The notes under the pieces: generated by a model | What the model saw: only the letters and a program-made list of their open reading frames with translations | The model's database searches: none | What the model was told of the DNA's origin: nothing | Part shown: positions 1 through 5,297 of the stretch, in pieces | How positions within the stretch are numbered: position 1 is the first letter of the stretch | Layout: the number at the start of each line of letters is the position of its first letter | Assembly (NCBI GenBank): GCA_045577925.1 | Contig: JAZNJH010000008.1 | Location: 32,601 to 96,600 of the forward strand | Direction of reading: 5' to 3' | DNA length: 64,000 bases | Source: UBA4717 sp045577925 | Lineage (GTDB): Bacteria; Bacillota; Clostridia; Oscillospirales; CAG-272 | Made by a program: the position numbers and the translations under genes

Positions 1-192
1 CTTAATTATTCCAACTGATTTTAAATCATCTTTAGTGATTTCTCCGTGCTCTCGTTCAAAATCTTCAATAAGCATACGTAGCATATAATGAATCTGTCCG
101 CTACCGCTTCGACCGTGATATTTTGCAATATATTGTGATTTTTGTAATATTTCTGTTTCAATATGTAAACCAAGATGTTTTAGCTGCTTCAT
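1..192 (-). CDS. Ribbon-helix-helix (Arc-like) protein, 3' end cut by window edge
   Basis: The frame opens at ATG 192-190 on the minus strand after an AGGAA ribosome site and stays open for 64 codons to the window edge, so the C-terminus is missing. The protein begins MKQLKHLGLHIETEILQK and contains YHGRSGSGQIHYMLR. A short beta-strand followed by two helices with an RS-x-G-x-I turn is typical of Arc/MetJ-type DNA-binding proteins of clostridial accessory regions. The family call comes from pattern recognition, and no target gene can be named. It is transcribed divergently from the small Cys-rich gene at 336. Confidence 0.6.
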   Translation of the reverse strand, partial: MKQLKHLGLHIETEILQKSQYIAKYHGRSGSGQIHYMLRMLIEDFEREHGEITKDDLKSVGIIK

Positions 193-335
193 TTTAATTC
201 CTGAAAATTTTATGTACTTAAATAGTCTCAAAATCGACTTATTGTTTACACTATACACTAAATTTATGGTAGAATGTTGAAAACGCACTAAAATTAAGTC
301 CAATTCAAGTCATAAAATTTTTCGGAGGTAAGAAA

Positions 336-587
336 ATGAAGTGCAGCAACGACTTTTGTTTACACAATAACGAAGCCGGTAAATGTATGCTTCGTAAGAT
401 AGAAGTCAACGAATGCGGTATGTGCGCCGAATGTTTGCAGATTACGTTTACAAGAGAGGAAAAAGAAGAAAAACGTCAGAAAATGTTAAAAGCTTTTGAA
501 AAAAGAGATAAAGAGGATATTGCAGTATATCTTGAGGATACAGACATTGCTGATAGATTAAATCTTAAAAACTTACCCCTGAAATGA
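336..587 (+). CDS. Small cysteine-rich protein (DUF1540-like cysteine pattern)
   Basis: This 83-residue protein starts at ATG 336 with a good GGAGG site at 324-328. The first 33 residues hold six cysteines (3, 8, 17, 27, 30, 33) in a C-x4-C-x8-C-x9-C-x2-C-x2-C arrangement. The rest is a highly charged Lys/Glu helix and a short tail. The Cys spacing and the Asn-Asn-x-x-Gly-Lys-Cys segment recall small clostridial DUF1540-type proteins thought to bind metal, but that match is uncertain. There is no signal peptide or membrane segment. It stands alone between a divergent ribbon-helix-helix gene and hpf. Function unknown. Confidence 0.6.
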   Translation: MKCSNDFCLHNNEAGKCMLRKIEVNECGMCAECLQITFTREEKEEKRQKMLKAFEKRDKEDIAVYLEDTDIADRLNLKNLPLK

Positions 588-643
588 TCTTAAACTGTTT
601 ATACATTATTTACAAAACAACCCTGAAATAATCAAAATAACTA

Positions 644-672
644 TTGCAAATAACCAAAAAACATGCTATAAT
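644..672 (+). promoter_or_regulatory. Sigma-A promoter of hpf
   Basis: TTGCAA at 644-649 and TATAAT at 667-672 are separated by 17 bases. A TGC immediately before the -10 makes it an extended -10 promoter. It lies about 60 bases before the hpf start codon. Confidence 0.85.
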
Positions 673-732
673 AAAAGCGTAAACAAGAAACAGCGTATTG
701 TTTACGAATCTATAGCAAAGGTGGTCCACTTA

Positions 733-1257
733 ATGAAGATTTTAGTAACAGGCAGACAAACGCACGTTCCGGCAGAATTTGCTCAGATTGCAGAGAAGAA
801 GCTTGAAAAACTTGATAAGTATTTCAAGGACGATGCTCAGGCAACGGTGAAGCTTAAGAATGAGCGCGATAAGGATAAAGTAGAAGTAACGCTCACCGCC
901 GGCGGCCATATGTTCAGAAGCGAAGAAGTGGATGAAACGTATCAAAACGCACTCGATAAGGCAATCGACACTCTTGTGCGCCAGATCAGAAAGAACAAAA
1001 CCAAGCTTGAAAAAAGGCTTAGAGATGCATCGAAAACAGAGCTTTTTGCAGAAGCTGTTGATTATGAAGAAGAAGGAGCGTTCGACATCCGCACAAAGAG
1101 CTTTTCTGTAAAGCCGATGACGCCTGAAGAAGCGATACTTCAGATGAATATCACAGGACATGATTTCTATATGTTCCGCGACGATGCGACAGACGAAATT
1201 TGCGTAGTATATAAGCGCCGTGACAAAGGATACGGATTGATAATCCCTCAAAAGTAA
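733..1257 (+). CDS. hpf: Ribosome hibernation promoting factor, long form
   Basis: This is the long HPF (174 residues from ATG 733). It binds the decoding region of the 30S subunit in stationary phase, and its C-terminal domain pairs two ribosomes into inactive 100S dimers. The N-terminal S30AE domain (about 1-100) begins MKILVTGRQTHVP, which is diagnostic. After a charged linker, the C-terminal dimerisation domain (about 118-174) contains KPMTPEEAILQM and a typical GHDFYMFRD segment. An in-frame GTG at 721 overlaps the ribosome site AAAGGTGG (717-724), so ATG 733 is preferred. It is a single-gene unit with its own extended -10 promoter and terminator. Confidence 0.95.
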   Translation: MKILVTGRQTHVPAEFAQIAEKKLEKLDKYFKDDAQATVKLKNERDKDKVEVTLTAGGHMFRSEEVDETYQNALDKAIDTLVRQIRKNKTKLEKRLRDASKTELFAEAVDYEEEGAFDIRTKSFSVKPMTPEEAILQMNITGHDFYMFRDDATDEICVVYKRRDKGYGLIIPQK

Positions 1258-1265
1258 GATTAACA

Positions 1266-1296
1266 GGGACCGCTAATGGCGGTCCCGAATTTTTTT
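1266..1296 (+). terminator. Intrinsic terminator after hpf
   Basis: GGGACCGC (1266-1273) pairs with GCGGTCCC (1279-1286) around a 5-base loop, followed by AA and seven Ts. Confidence 0.9.
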
Positions 1297-1307
1297 GTCC
1301 AAAGTTA

Positions 1308-1336
1308 TTGACAAACTTTAGAAAGTATATTATAAT
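1308..1336 (+). promoter_or_regulatory. Consensus promoter of tRNA-Thr
   Basis: Perfect TTGACA (1308-1313) and TATAAT (1331-1336) with a 17-base spacer. The tRNA begins 13 bases after the -10. Confidence 0.9.
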
Positions 1337-1348
1337 ACATAATGTTCT

Positions 1349-1423
1349 GCTGGTGTAGCACAGTGGTAGTGCAGCTGATTCGTAATCAGCAGGTCGAGGG
1401 TTCAATCCCCTCCACCAGCTCCA
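1349..1423 (+). tRNA. tRNA-Thr (anticodon CGT)
   Basis: Cloverleaf seen directly. The acceptor stem is GCTGGTG (1349-1355) with CACCAGC (1413-1419). The D arm is closed by GCAC/GTGC. The anticodon stem GCTGA/TCAGC (1374-1378, 1386-1390) has loop TTCGTAA, giving anticodon CGT at 1381-1383. The T arm GAGGG/CCCTC carries TTCAATC. Discriminator T1420 is followed by an encoded CCA (1421-1423). It reads ACG codons. A consensus promoter precedes it and an intrinsic terminator follows. Confidence 0.97.
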
Positions 1424-1461
1424 AAAAATAGCAGACGGATTTTTACGTCTGCTATTTTTTA
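1424..1461 (+). terminator. Intrinsic terminator after tRNA-Thr
   Basis: TAGCAGACG (1429-1437) pairs with CGTCTGCTA (1446-1454), and the flanking A and T runs extend the stem and give the U tract. Confidence 0.9.
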
Positions 1462-1465
1462 TTGT

Positions 1466-1601
1466 AAGGGATTGAACCCTGCGAGGGCTTGCGGCGTATA
1501 TAAAACAGTCCGGTGGACTGTTTTAAGCCGTAAGGTGCGAATCCATTAGGATGAGCAGAGTGAGTTGCGAAGCAAAACACGTCAATCCCCTCCACCAGCT
1601 C
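1466..1601. repeat. tRNA-tail element: hairpin-rich repeat repeating the tRNA-Thr 3' end
   Basis: This 136-base non-coding segment begins with AAGGGATTGA (1466-1475), the inverse complement of a T-arm sequence, and ends with TCAATCCCCT (1582-1591). The two ends form a near-perfect 10-base inverted repeat. The right end continues as an exact 20-base copy of the tRNA-Thr 3' part: 1402-1421 repeated at 1582-1601. The interior holds a perfect 11-bp hairpin, TAAAACAGTCC/GGACTGTTTTA (1501-1511, 1515-1525), nested in CTTGCGGC/GCCGTAAG. It has no protein-coding content. It looks like a small non-autonomous element derived from or targeted to tRNA 3' ends, which is inference. Confidence 0.65.
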
Positions 1602-1610
1602 AAAAAATAA

Positions 1611-1628
1611 TTTAGATAAACATCTAAA
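1611..1628. promoter_or_regulatory. Operator O1 of the sdpRI-like operon
   Basis: Perfect inverted repeat TTTAGAT-AAAC-ATCTAAA just upstream of the -35 box. It shares the pattern TTTAGA-N6-TCTAAA with the second site at 1667-1684. It is a predicted binding site of the ArsR-type regulator encoded at 1710. Confidence 0.7.
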
Positions 1629-1634
1629 TAGATC

Positions 1635-1663
1635 TTGACAAGCGAATGTATGTGTGCTATAAT
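1635..1663 (+). promoter_or_regulatory. Promoter of the sdpRI-like operon
   Basis: TTGACA (1635-1640) and TATAAT (1658-1663) are 17 bases apart, with a TGC extended -10. It is bracketed by the two operator palindromes. Confidence 0.88.
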
Positions 1664-1665
1664 CT

Positions 1666-1685
1666 ATTTAGAAATATTTCTAAAT
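1666..1685. promoter_or_regulatory. Operator O2 of the sdpRI-like operon
   Basis: Perfect 20-base palindrome with arms ATTTAGAAAT and ATTTCTAAAT, starting two bases after the -10 and so covering the transcription start. Its core TTTAGA-N6-TCTAAA is the same as O1, 56 bases away. Repressor binding here would block initiation. Confidence 0.75.
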
Positions 1686-1709
1686 ACCAACTCTTGAAGG
1701 AGTGGACCT

Positions 1710-1979
1710 ATGGCAATAAACGAGACGTTGAAAGCAATATCCGATCCTGTCAGGCGCGATATACTTACTATGTTAAAGAAAGGAAGAATGTCGGCAGGAG
1801 AGATAGCCGAAAAATTCAATCTTACAGGTGCTACGGTTTCATACCACCTTTCTAAGCTTAAAAACGCTGACCTGATAAGCGAACAAAAAGAAAAAAACTT
1901 CATTTATTATGATCTTAATACTTCGGTGTTTGAAGAAGTACTAACATGGATCTATATGCTCGGAGGTAATATACAATGA
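1710..1979 (+). CDS. ArsR-family autorepressor, SdpR-like
   Basis: This 89-residue winged-helix regulator of the ArsR family starts with SDPVRRDILTML near residue 11. The recognition helix region is ATVSYHLSKLKNADLI (about 41-56). It lacks the ELCVCDL metal-binding motif of true ArsR proteins, which fits the SdpR/YvbA-type autorepressors that pair with an SdpI membrane protein. The start ATG 1710 follows AAGGAG (1697-1702). Its stop overlaps the start of the next gene (ATGA), so the two are translationally coupled. Two TTTAGA-N6-TCTAAA palindromes flank the promoter and are the likely binding sites. In B. subtilis, SdpI occupied by the SdpC toxin sequesters SdpR; no toxin gene is seen here. 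Confidence 0.88.
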   Translation: MAINETLKAISDPVRRDILTMLKKGRMSAGEIAEKFNLTGATVSYHLSKLKNADLISEQKEKNFIYYDLNTSVFEEVLTWIYMLGGNIQ

Positions 1980-2617
1980 AATTTATTAAATGGAAAATAC
2001 TTATAATAACGTGCATCGTTTGTCTTCTTCCTATATTATTAGGACTTGCTATGTGGGAAAGCCTGCCCGATAAAATGGCAATACATTTCAATTTTTACGG
2101 TGAGCCTGACAACTTTGCTTCGAAAGAATTTACAGTATTCGCGCTTCCTGCACTTATGGTGTTTATGCAGTGCTTCTGTTGCATTGTTAATGATGTTACT
2201 GTGTATAAACAACAGGGCATGAGTGAAAAAATCGCTAGAGTAGTTAAGTGGATAATCCCTGCGGTGGCGTTGATACTTCATCCGGCAACTATACTTTATT
2301 CGCTCGGATTCAATATTGATGCGCGCAAGCTCGCTGTTTTTATAGTCGGATGTATGTTTATAGTGATAGGAAACTATATTCCCAAATTTGACTATATAAA
2401 AAAATCCAACTTTGTCGAACTGAAGAAATTCGATATCGAGACGGACAAAGCAAGAAAAATAAATCGCTTTGTCGGTCATACAACAGTACTTATGGGGATC
2501 TTACAACTTGCAAGTATTTTCTTTGCACCGATCGTAAGCGTTATCGCTTTACTATTACTTATTCCTCATACAATAGTATGTATTGTGTACGGGATAGTCG
2601 TAACTAAAAGTAAATAA
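1976..2617 (+). CDS. SdpI-like membrane protein (DUF1648 domain)
   Basis: A 213-residue membrane protein with about six hydrophobic segments. The first is at residues 7-27, followed by the DUF1648 signature LPDKMAIHFNFYGEPDNF (about 31-48). SdpI proteins give immunity to killing factors and act as signal receivers for the SdpR-type repressor. The gene overlaps the regulator gene by 4 bases and has its own GGAGG site at 1962-1966. Pairing with an ArsR partner fixes the family, but the ligand is unknown. It could be a general cell-envelope stress sensor instead of an immunity protein. Confidence 0.85.
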   Translation: MKFIKWKILIITCIVCLLPILLGLAMWESLPDKMAIHFNFYGEPDNFASKEFTVFALPALMVFMQCFCCIVNDVTVYKQQGMSEKIARVVKWIIPAVALILHPATILYSLGFNIDARKLAVFIVGCMFIVIGNYIPKFDYIKKSNFVELKKFDIETDKARKINRFVGHTTVLMGILQLASIFFAPIVSVIALLLLIPHTIVCIVYGIVVTKSK

Positions 2618-2623
2618 AAAATG

Positions 2624-2647
2624 AAAGCGGCTGAAATTGCCGCTTTT
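2624..2647 (+). terminator. Terminator after the sdpI-like gene
   Basis: AAAGCGGC (2624-2631) pairs with GCCGCTTT (2639-2646), ending in a short T run. Confidence 0.75.
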
Positions 2648-2712
2648 CTCATGCTTTGATAATTTAAACAAAAAATAATATAAAAATATTATTTATATTA
2701 AACTAATTGCTA

Positions 2713-2741
2713 TTGACAATGAGGGCGTGTTGTGTTACAAT
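2713..2741 (+). promoter_or_regulatory. Promoter of the pyr operon
   Basis: TTGACA (2713-2718) and TACAAT (2736-2741) with a 17-base spacer and a TGT extended -10. Transcription should start near 2748, leaving a leader of about 265 bases before pyrC. Confidence 0.88.
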
Positions 2742-2867
2742 ATAGAGGATAAATCCGATACCGAAACGGACGGATACAAAATCTCTATGGCGATGGCAGT
2801 GGGATCGGCAGGACGGAGATATATAAATATGCGGGCGTACTATAACTGTGTGCGTCGGTCTGTTTAT

Positions 2868-2896
2868 GTCTTGCCGCGTCGGGCAAGGCTTTTTTT
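2868..2896 (+). terminator. Attenuator terminator in the pyr leader
   Basis: GTCTTGCC (2868-2875) pairs with GGCAAGGC (2882-2889), followed by seven Ts (2890-2896). It lies between the promoter and the first structural gene, so read-through must be controlled for pyr expression. Confidence 0.8.
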
Positions 2897-2936
2897 GTAC
2901 GGTGCGGCTATGCATTTTTCAGGCAAGGGTATAACT

Positions 2937-3005
2937 ATGCCTGAAATCTCCCTTTCTGATTTAAACTTTAGTCAAGTCATGGGCGCATGCTCAATGAAAG
3001 GATAA
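2937..3005 (+). CDS. Possible 22-residue leader peptide before pyrC
   Basis: ATG 2937 follows AAGGG (2925-2929) at 7 bases and encodes a 22-residue peptide beginning MPEISLSDLNF, ending at TAA 3003-3005 within the pyrC ribosome site region. Its ribosome site sits in the loop of a 9-bp hairpin. CCCTT (2950-2954) could mask that site, and the overlapping CCTTTC (2951-2956) could mask the pyrC site GAAAGG (2996-3001). Translation of this peptide may couple to pyrC. There is no homology support and the call is speculative. Confidence 0.25.
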   Translation: MPEISLSDLNFSQVMGACSMKG

Positions 3006-3012
3006 ATTTCTG

Positions 3013-4203
3013 ATGAAAAAACTCGTGAACGCAAAGGTTATAGACTTAGGTATGCTCGACAGCTTTTCGCCGTCGGACGAGCTTTTGCATTCCCTTGATT
3101 TTGCCAAATATACTATTTTTCCCGGTTTTTGCGATGTGCACGTTCATTTTCGCGAGCCGGGATTTATTTATAAGGAAACGATAAAAAGCGGAAGTGAGGC
3201 GGCAGCGGCAGGAGGATATACTGCGGTATGTACAATGCCTAATCTGAATCCCGTACCCGATTCTCCCGAGAATCTGAAGCTGCAGACAGACGCTATTGAA
3301 AAGGACGCGGTTATCGACGTGTATCCGTATGCATCAATAACAGTTGGCCAGCGCGGCGAAGAGCTTTCAGATTTTGCAGCCCTTGCCGGCACAGCAATAG
3401 CATTTTCCGATGACGGACGCGGAGTTCAGTCGGACGATATGATGCTTAAAGCTATGCTCGAAGCAAAGCGGCTCGGGAAAATGATAGTAGCACACTGCGA
3501 GGTCAACTCGCTGCTCAATGGCGGTTATATTCACGACGGTGTATACGCAAAAGAACACGGGCACCGTGGAATATGCTCGGAGAGTGAATACAAGCAGATT
3601 GAACGCGACCTCAGGCTTGCGGAGGAAACGGGTTGCGCATATCACGTGTGCCATATCTCGACAAAAGAAAGTGTTGAGCTTATAAGGCAGGCGAAGGCGA
3701 GAGGAGTGGACGTAACCTGCGAAACAGCGCCTCACTACCTTGTGCTTGACGAAAACGACTTAAAGGAAGAGGGAAGATTCAAAATGAATCCCCCGATTAG
3801 AAGTAATGAAGACAAGCTTGCGCTAATCGAAGGCATATGCGACGGCACAATAGATATGATAGCGACCGACCACGCTCCGCACTCAATTGAAGAAAAATCA
3901 AAAGGACTTGAAAAGAGCGCTTTCGGCATAGTCGGACTTGAAACGGCTTTTCCGGTTATGTACACGCATCTTGTGAAGAAAAATATAATAAGCCTTGAAA
4001 AGCTTATTGAGCTTATGGCGATAAATCCGAGAAAACGGTTTAAAATACCAATAGATAATGATTTTTCTGTTTGGGCACTTGATGAAGAGATAACGGTAAG
4101 CCCTGATGAATTTAAGTCAATGGGAAAGGCAACACCCTTTGATGGGGAAAATTTATACGGTAAACATATAACAACGATATACAGGGGGAAAAGAGTATGT
4201 TAA
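3013..4203 (+). CDS. pyrC: Dihydroorotase
   Basis: Catalyses the reversible cyclisation of N-carbamoyl-aspartate to dihydroorotate, step 3 of UMP synthesis. The 396-residue protein has the zinc-binding DVHVHFREPG near residue 40, then FSDDGRGVQ, MIVAHCE, CHIS and the catalytic IDMIATDHAPHS near residue 285, all typical of the amidohydrolase-superfamily class I enzyme. The site GAAAGGA (2996-3002) lies 10 bases before ATG 3013. It is the first gene of the operon and overlaps carA by 7 bases, indicating translational coupling. Confidence 0.96.
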   Translation: MKKLVNAKVIDLGMLDSFSPSDELLHSLDFAKYTIFPGFCDVHVHFREPGFIYKETIKSGSEAAAAGGYTAVCTMPNLNPVPDSPENLKLQTDAIEKDAVIDVYPYASITVGQRGEELSDFAALAGTAIAFSDDGRGVQSDDMMLKAMLEAKRLGKMIVAHCEVNSLLNGGYIHDGVYAKEHGHRGICSESEYKQIERDLRLAEETGCAYHVCHISTKESVELIRQAKARGVDVTCETAPHYLVLDENDLKEEGRFKMNPPIRSNEDKLALIEGICDGTIDMIATDHAPHSIEEKSKGLEKSAFGIVGLETAFPVMYTHLVKKNIISLEKLIELMAINPRKRFKIPIDNDFSVWALDEEITVSPDEFKSMGKATPFDGENLYGKHITTIYRGKRVC

Positions 4204-5297
4204 AGGAATTTGATAAAAAAATCGTACTTGAAGACGGAAGCGAGTATTACGGCTACGCGTTCGGCGCAAAAGAAAAAGAACGTGTTACCGAAATAGTATT
4301 CAACACCTCTATGGTAGGTTATCAGGAGATAGTGTCTGATCCGACGTATATAAATCAGACGGTAGTTATGACGTATACCCTTATAGGTAACTATGGTATA
4401 ACGGATGAGGACTTTGAGTCTAAAACACTAACAATTGGCGGACTTGTTGTAAGAGAATACAATAACTTCCCGTCAAACTTCAGATATACCAAAACTCTTG
4501 CCGAGCTTATGGAAGAAAATGACATTCCCGGTATATACGGACTTGATACCCGTAAGCTTGCGCGCTCAATCAGAGATAACGGTAGCTGCAGAGCGTTTAT
4601 ATGTTCAGCATCAACGCCTCTCGACAAAGCGCTTGAAATTCTGAAGTCAACTGAGTTTCCAAAGGACGAAGTTGCAAAGGTAAGCTGCAAAAAGAGATGG
4701 TACTCAAGAACACCTAACCCTAAGTATAACGTTGTTGCAGTAGACTGCGGAATCAAGCTCAGCATAGTACGCACACTCAACGCAATCGGATGCAACGTAA
4801 CTGTAATTCCGTGGGATACCCCTGCAAGTGAAGTTGAAATGATGAAGCCTGACGGTATTTTCATATCAGACGGGCCGGGCGATCCTGCAGACGCAGTTGC
4901 AGTAATCGACCTCATAAAAGAGCTCAAGGGCAATTATCCGATATTCGGAGAGGGCCTTGGACATCAGATGATAAGCCTTGCTTATGGCGCAAAGATAAGC
5001 AAGCTTAAATTCGGTCACCGTGGATGCAATCATCCGGTCAAGGACCTTGAAACAGGACTTGTTTCAATAGAAACTCAGAACCATTCGTTTGTTGTTGATA
5101 AAGAGAGCCTGACTAAAACAAAGCTTGAAGCTACGCACATAAATCTTCTCGATGATACAGTTGAGGGAGTAAGATGCGCAACAGATAAGGTTTACGGTGT
5201 ACAGTATTACCCCGGAACAGAGAAAGGCCCCAAGGGCAGCGACAACTTTTTCGATAAATTTATAAAAGTAATGAAGGAGGGCAAAGCAAATGCCTAA
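4197..5297 (+). CDS. carA: Carbamoyl-phosphate synthase small chain with a lost glutaminase triad
   Basis: In the family this subunit hydrolyses glutamine and channels ammonia to CarB. The 366-residue protein is complete. It has an N-terminal CPSase small-chain domain (1-140, with FNTSMVGYQEI and GLDTRKLARSIR) and a class I amidotransferase domain (about 175-355, with SDGPGDP, FGHRGCNHPVKD and QNHSF). The nucleophile motif G-I-C-L-G-H-Q reads G-E-G-L-G-H-Q, with Gly253 (codon GGC 4953-4955) in place of Cys. The second motif, HPE in the family, reads YPG, with Tyr338 and Gly340 in place of His and Glu. All three triad residues are therefore gone. The frame is intact and overlaps both neighbours, so it is not a decaying gene. 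A structural role, with ammonia as nitrogen donor, is inferred. Confidence 0.93.
   Translation: MLKEFDKKIVLEDGSEYYGYAFGAKEKERVTEIVFNTSMVGYQEIVSDPTYINQTVVMTYTLIGNYGITDEDFESKTLTIGGLVVREYNNFPSNFRYTKTLAELMEENDIPGIYGLDTRKLARSIRDNGSCRAFICSASTPLDKALEILKSTEFPKDEVAKVSCKKRWYSRTPNPKYNVVAVDCGIKLSIVRTLNAIGCNVTVIPWDTPASEVEMMKPDGIFISDGPGDPADAVAVIDLIKELKGNYPIFGEGLGHQMISLAYGAKISKLKFGHRGCNHPVKDLETGLVSIETQNHSFVVDKESLTKTKLEATHINLLDDTVEGVRCATDKVYGVQYYPGTEKGPKGSDNFFDKFIKVMKEGKANA

Larger units (their letters stand above)
2748..3012 (+). promoter_or_regulatory. Structured 5' leader of the pyr operon (attenuator-like)
   Basis: This untranslated stretch contains an intrinsic terminator (2868-2896) well before pyrC. 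CGGCAGGAC (2806-2814) can pair over 9 bases, with one G-U, with GTCTTGCCG (2868-2876). That helix is an antiterminator that would destroy the terminator stem. ATCTC (2781-2785) and GAGAT (2816-2820) enclose the antiterminator strand, and ATCCG/CGGAT (2753-2757, 2771-2775) form a further hairpin. No PyrR-type conserved loop (roughly AGUCC-GAGAGG) is seen. Past the terminator, TTTCAGGCA/TGCCTGAAA (2917-2925, 2938-2946) forms a 9-bp hairpin. Regulation by attenuation is inferred from these alternative pairings; the ligand or protein is unknown. Confidence 0.65.

Noticed and set aside
1402..1601. Attachment sites of a prophage or integrative element in tRNA-Thr
   Set aside because: The 20-base repeats are only 180 bases apart and enclose no integrase or other gene. 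The nearest recombinase, at 31711, is 30 kb away and looks chromosomal.
1582..1601. A second tRNA gene
   Set aside because: Only the 3' T-arm and acceptor part is present. There is no D arm, anticodon arm or 5' acceptor strand.
2727..2936. A longer reading frame upstream of, and in frame with, the possible leader peptide before pyrC
   Set aside because: Its GTG start overlaps the promoter -10 region, it has no ribosome site, and it runs through the attenuator terminator. Only the last 22 codons have a plausible start.
4197..5297. carA as a pseudogene
   Set aside because: The frame is full length, all structural motifs outside the triad are kept, and start and stop overlap pyrC and carB. Only catalytic residues are lost.
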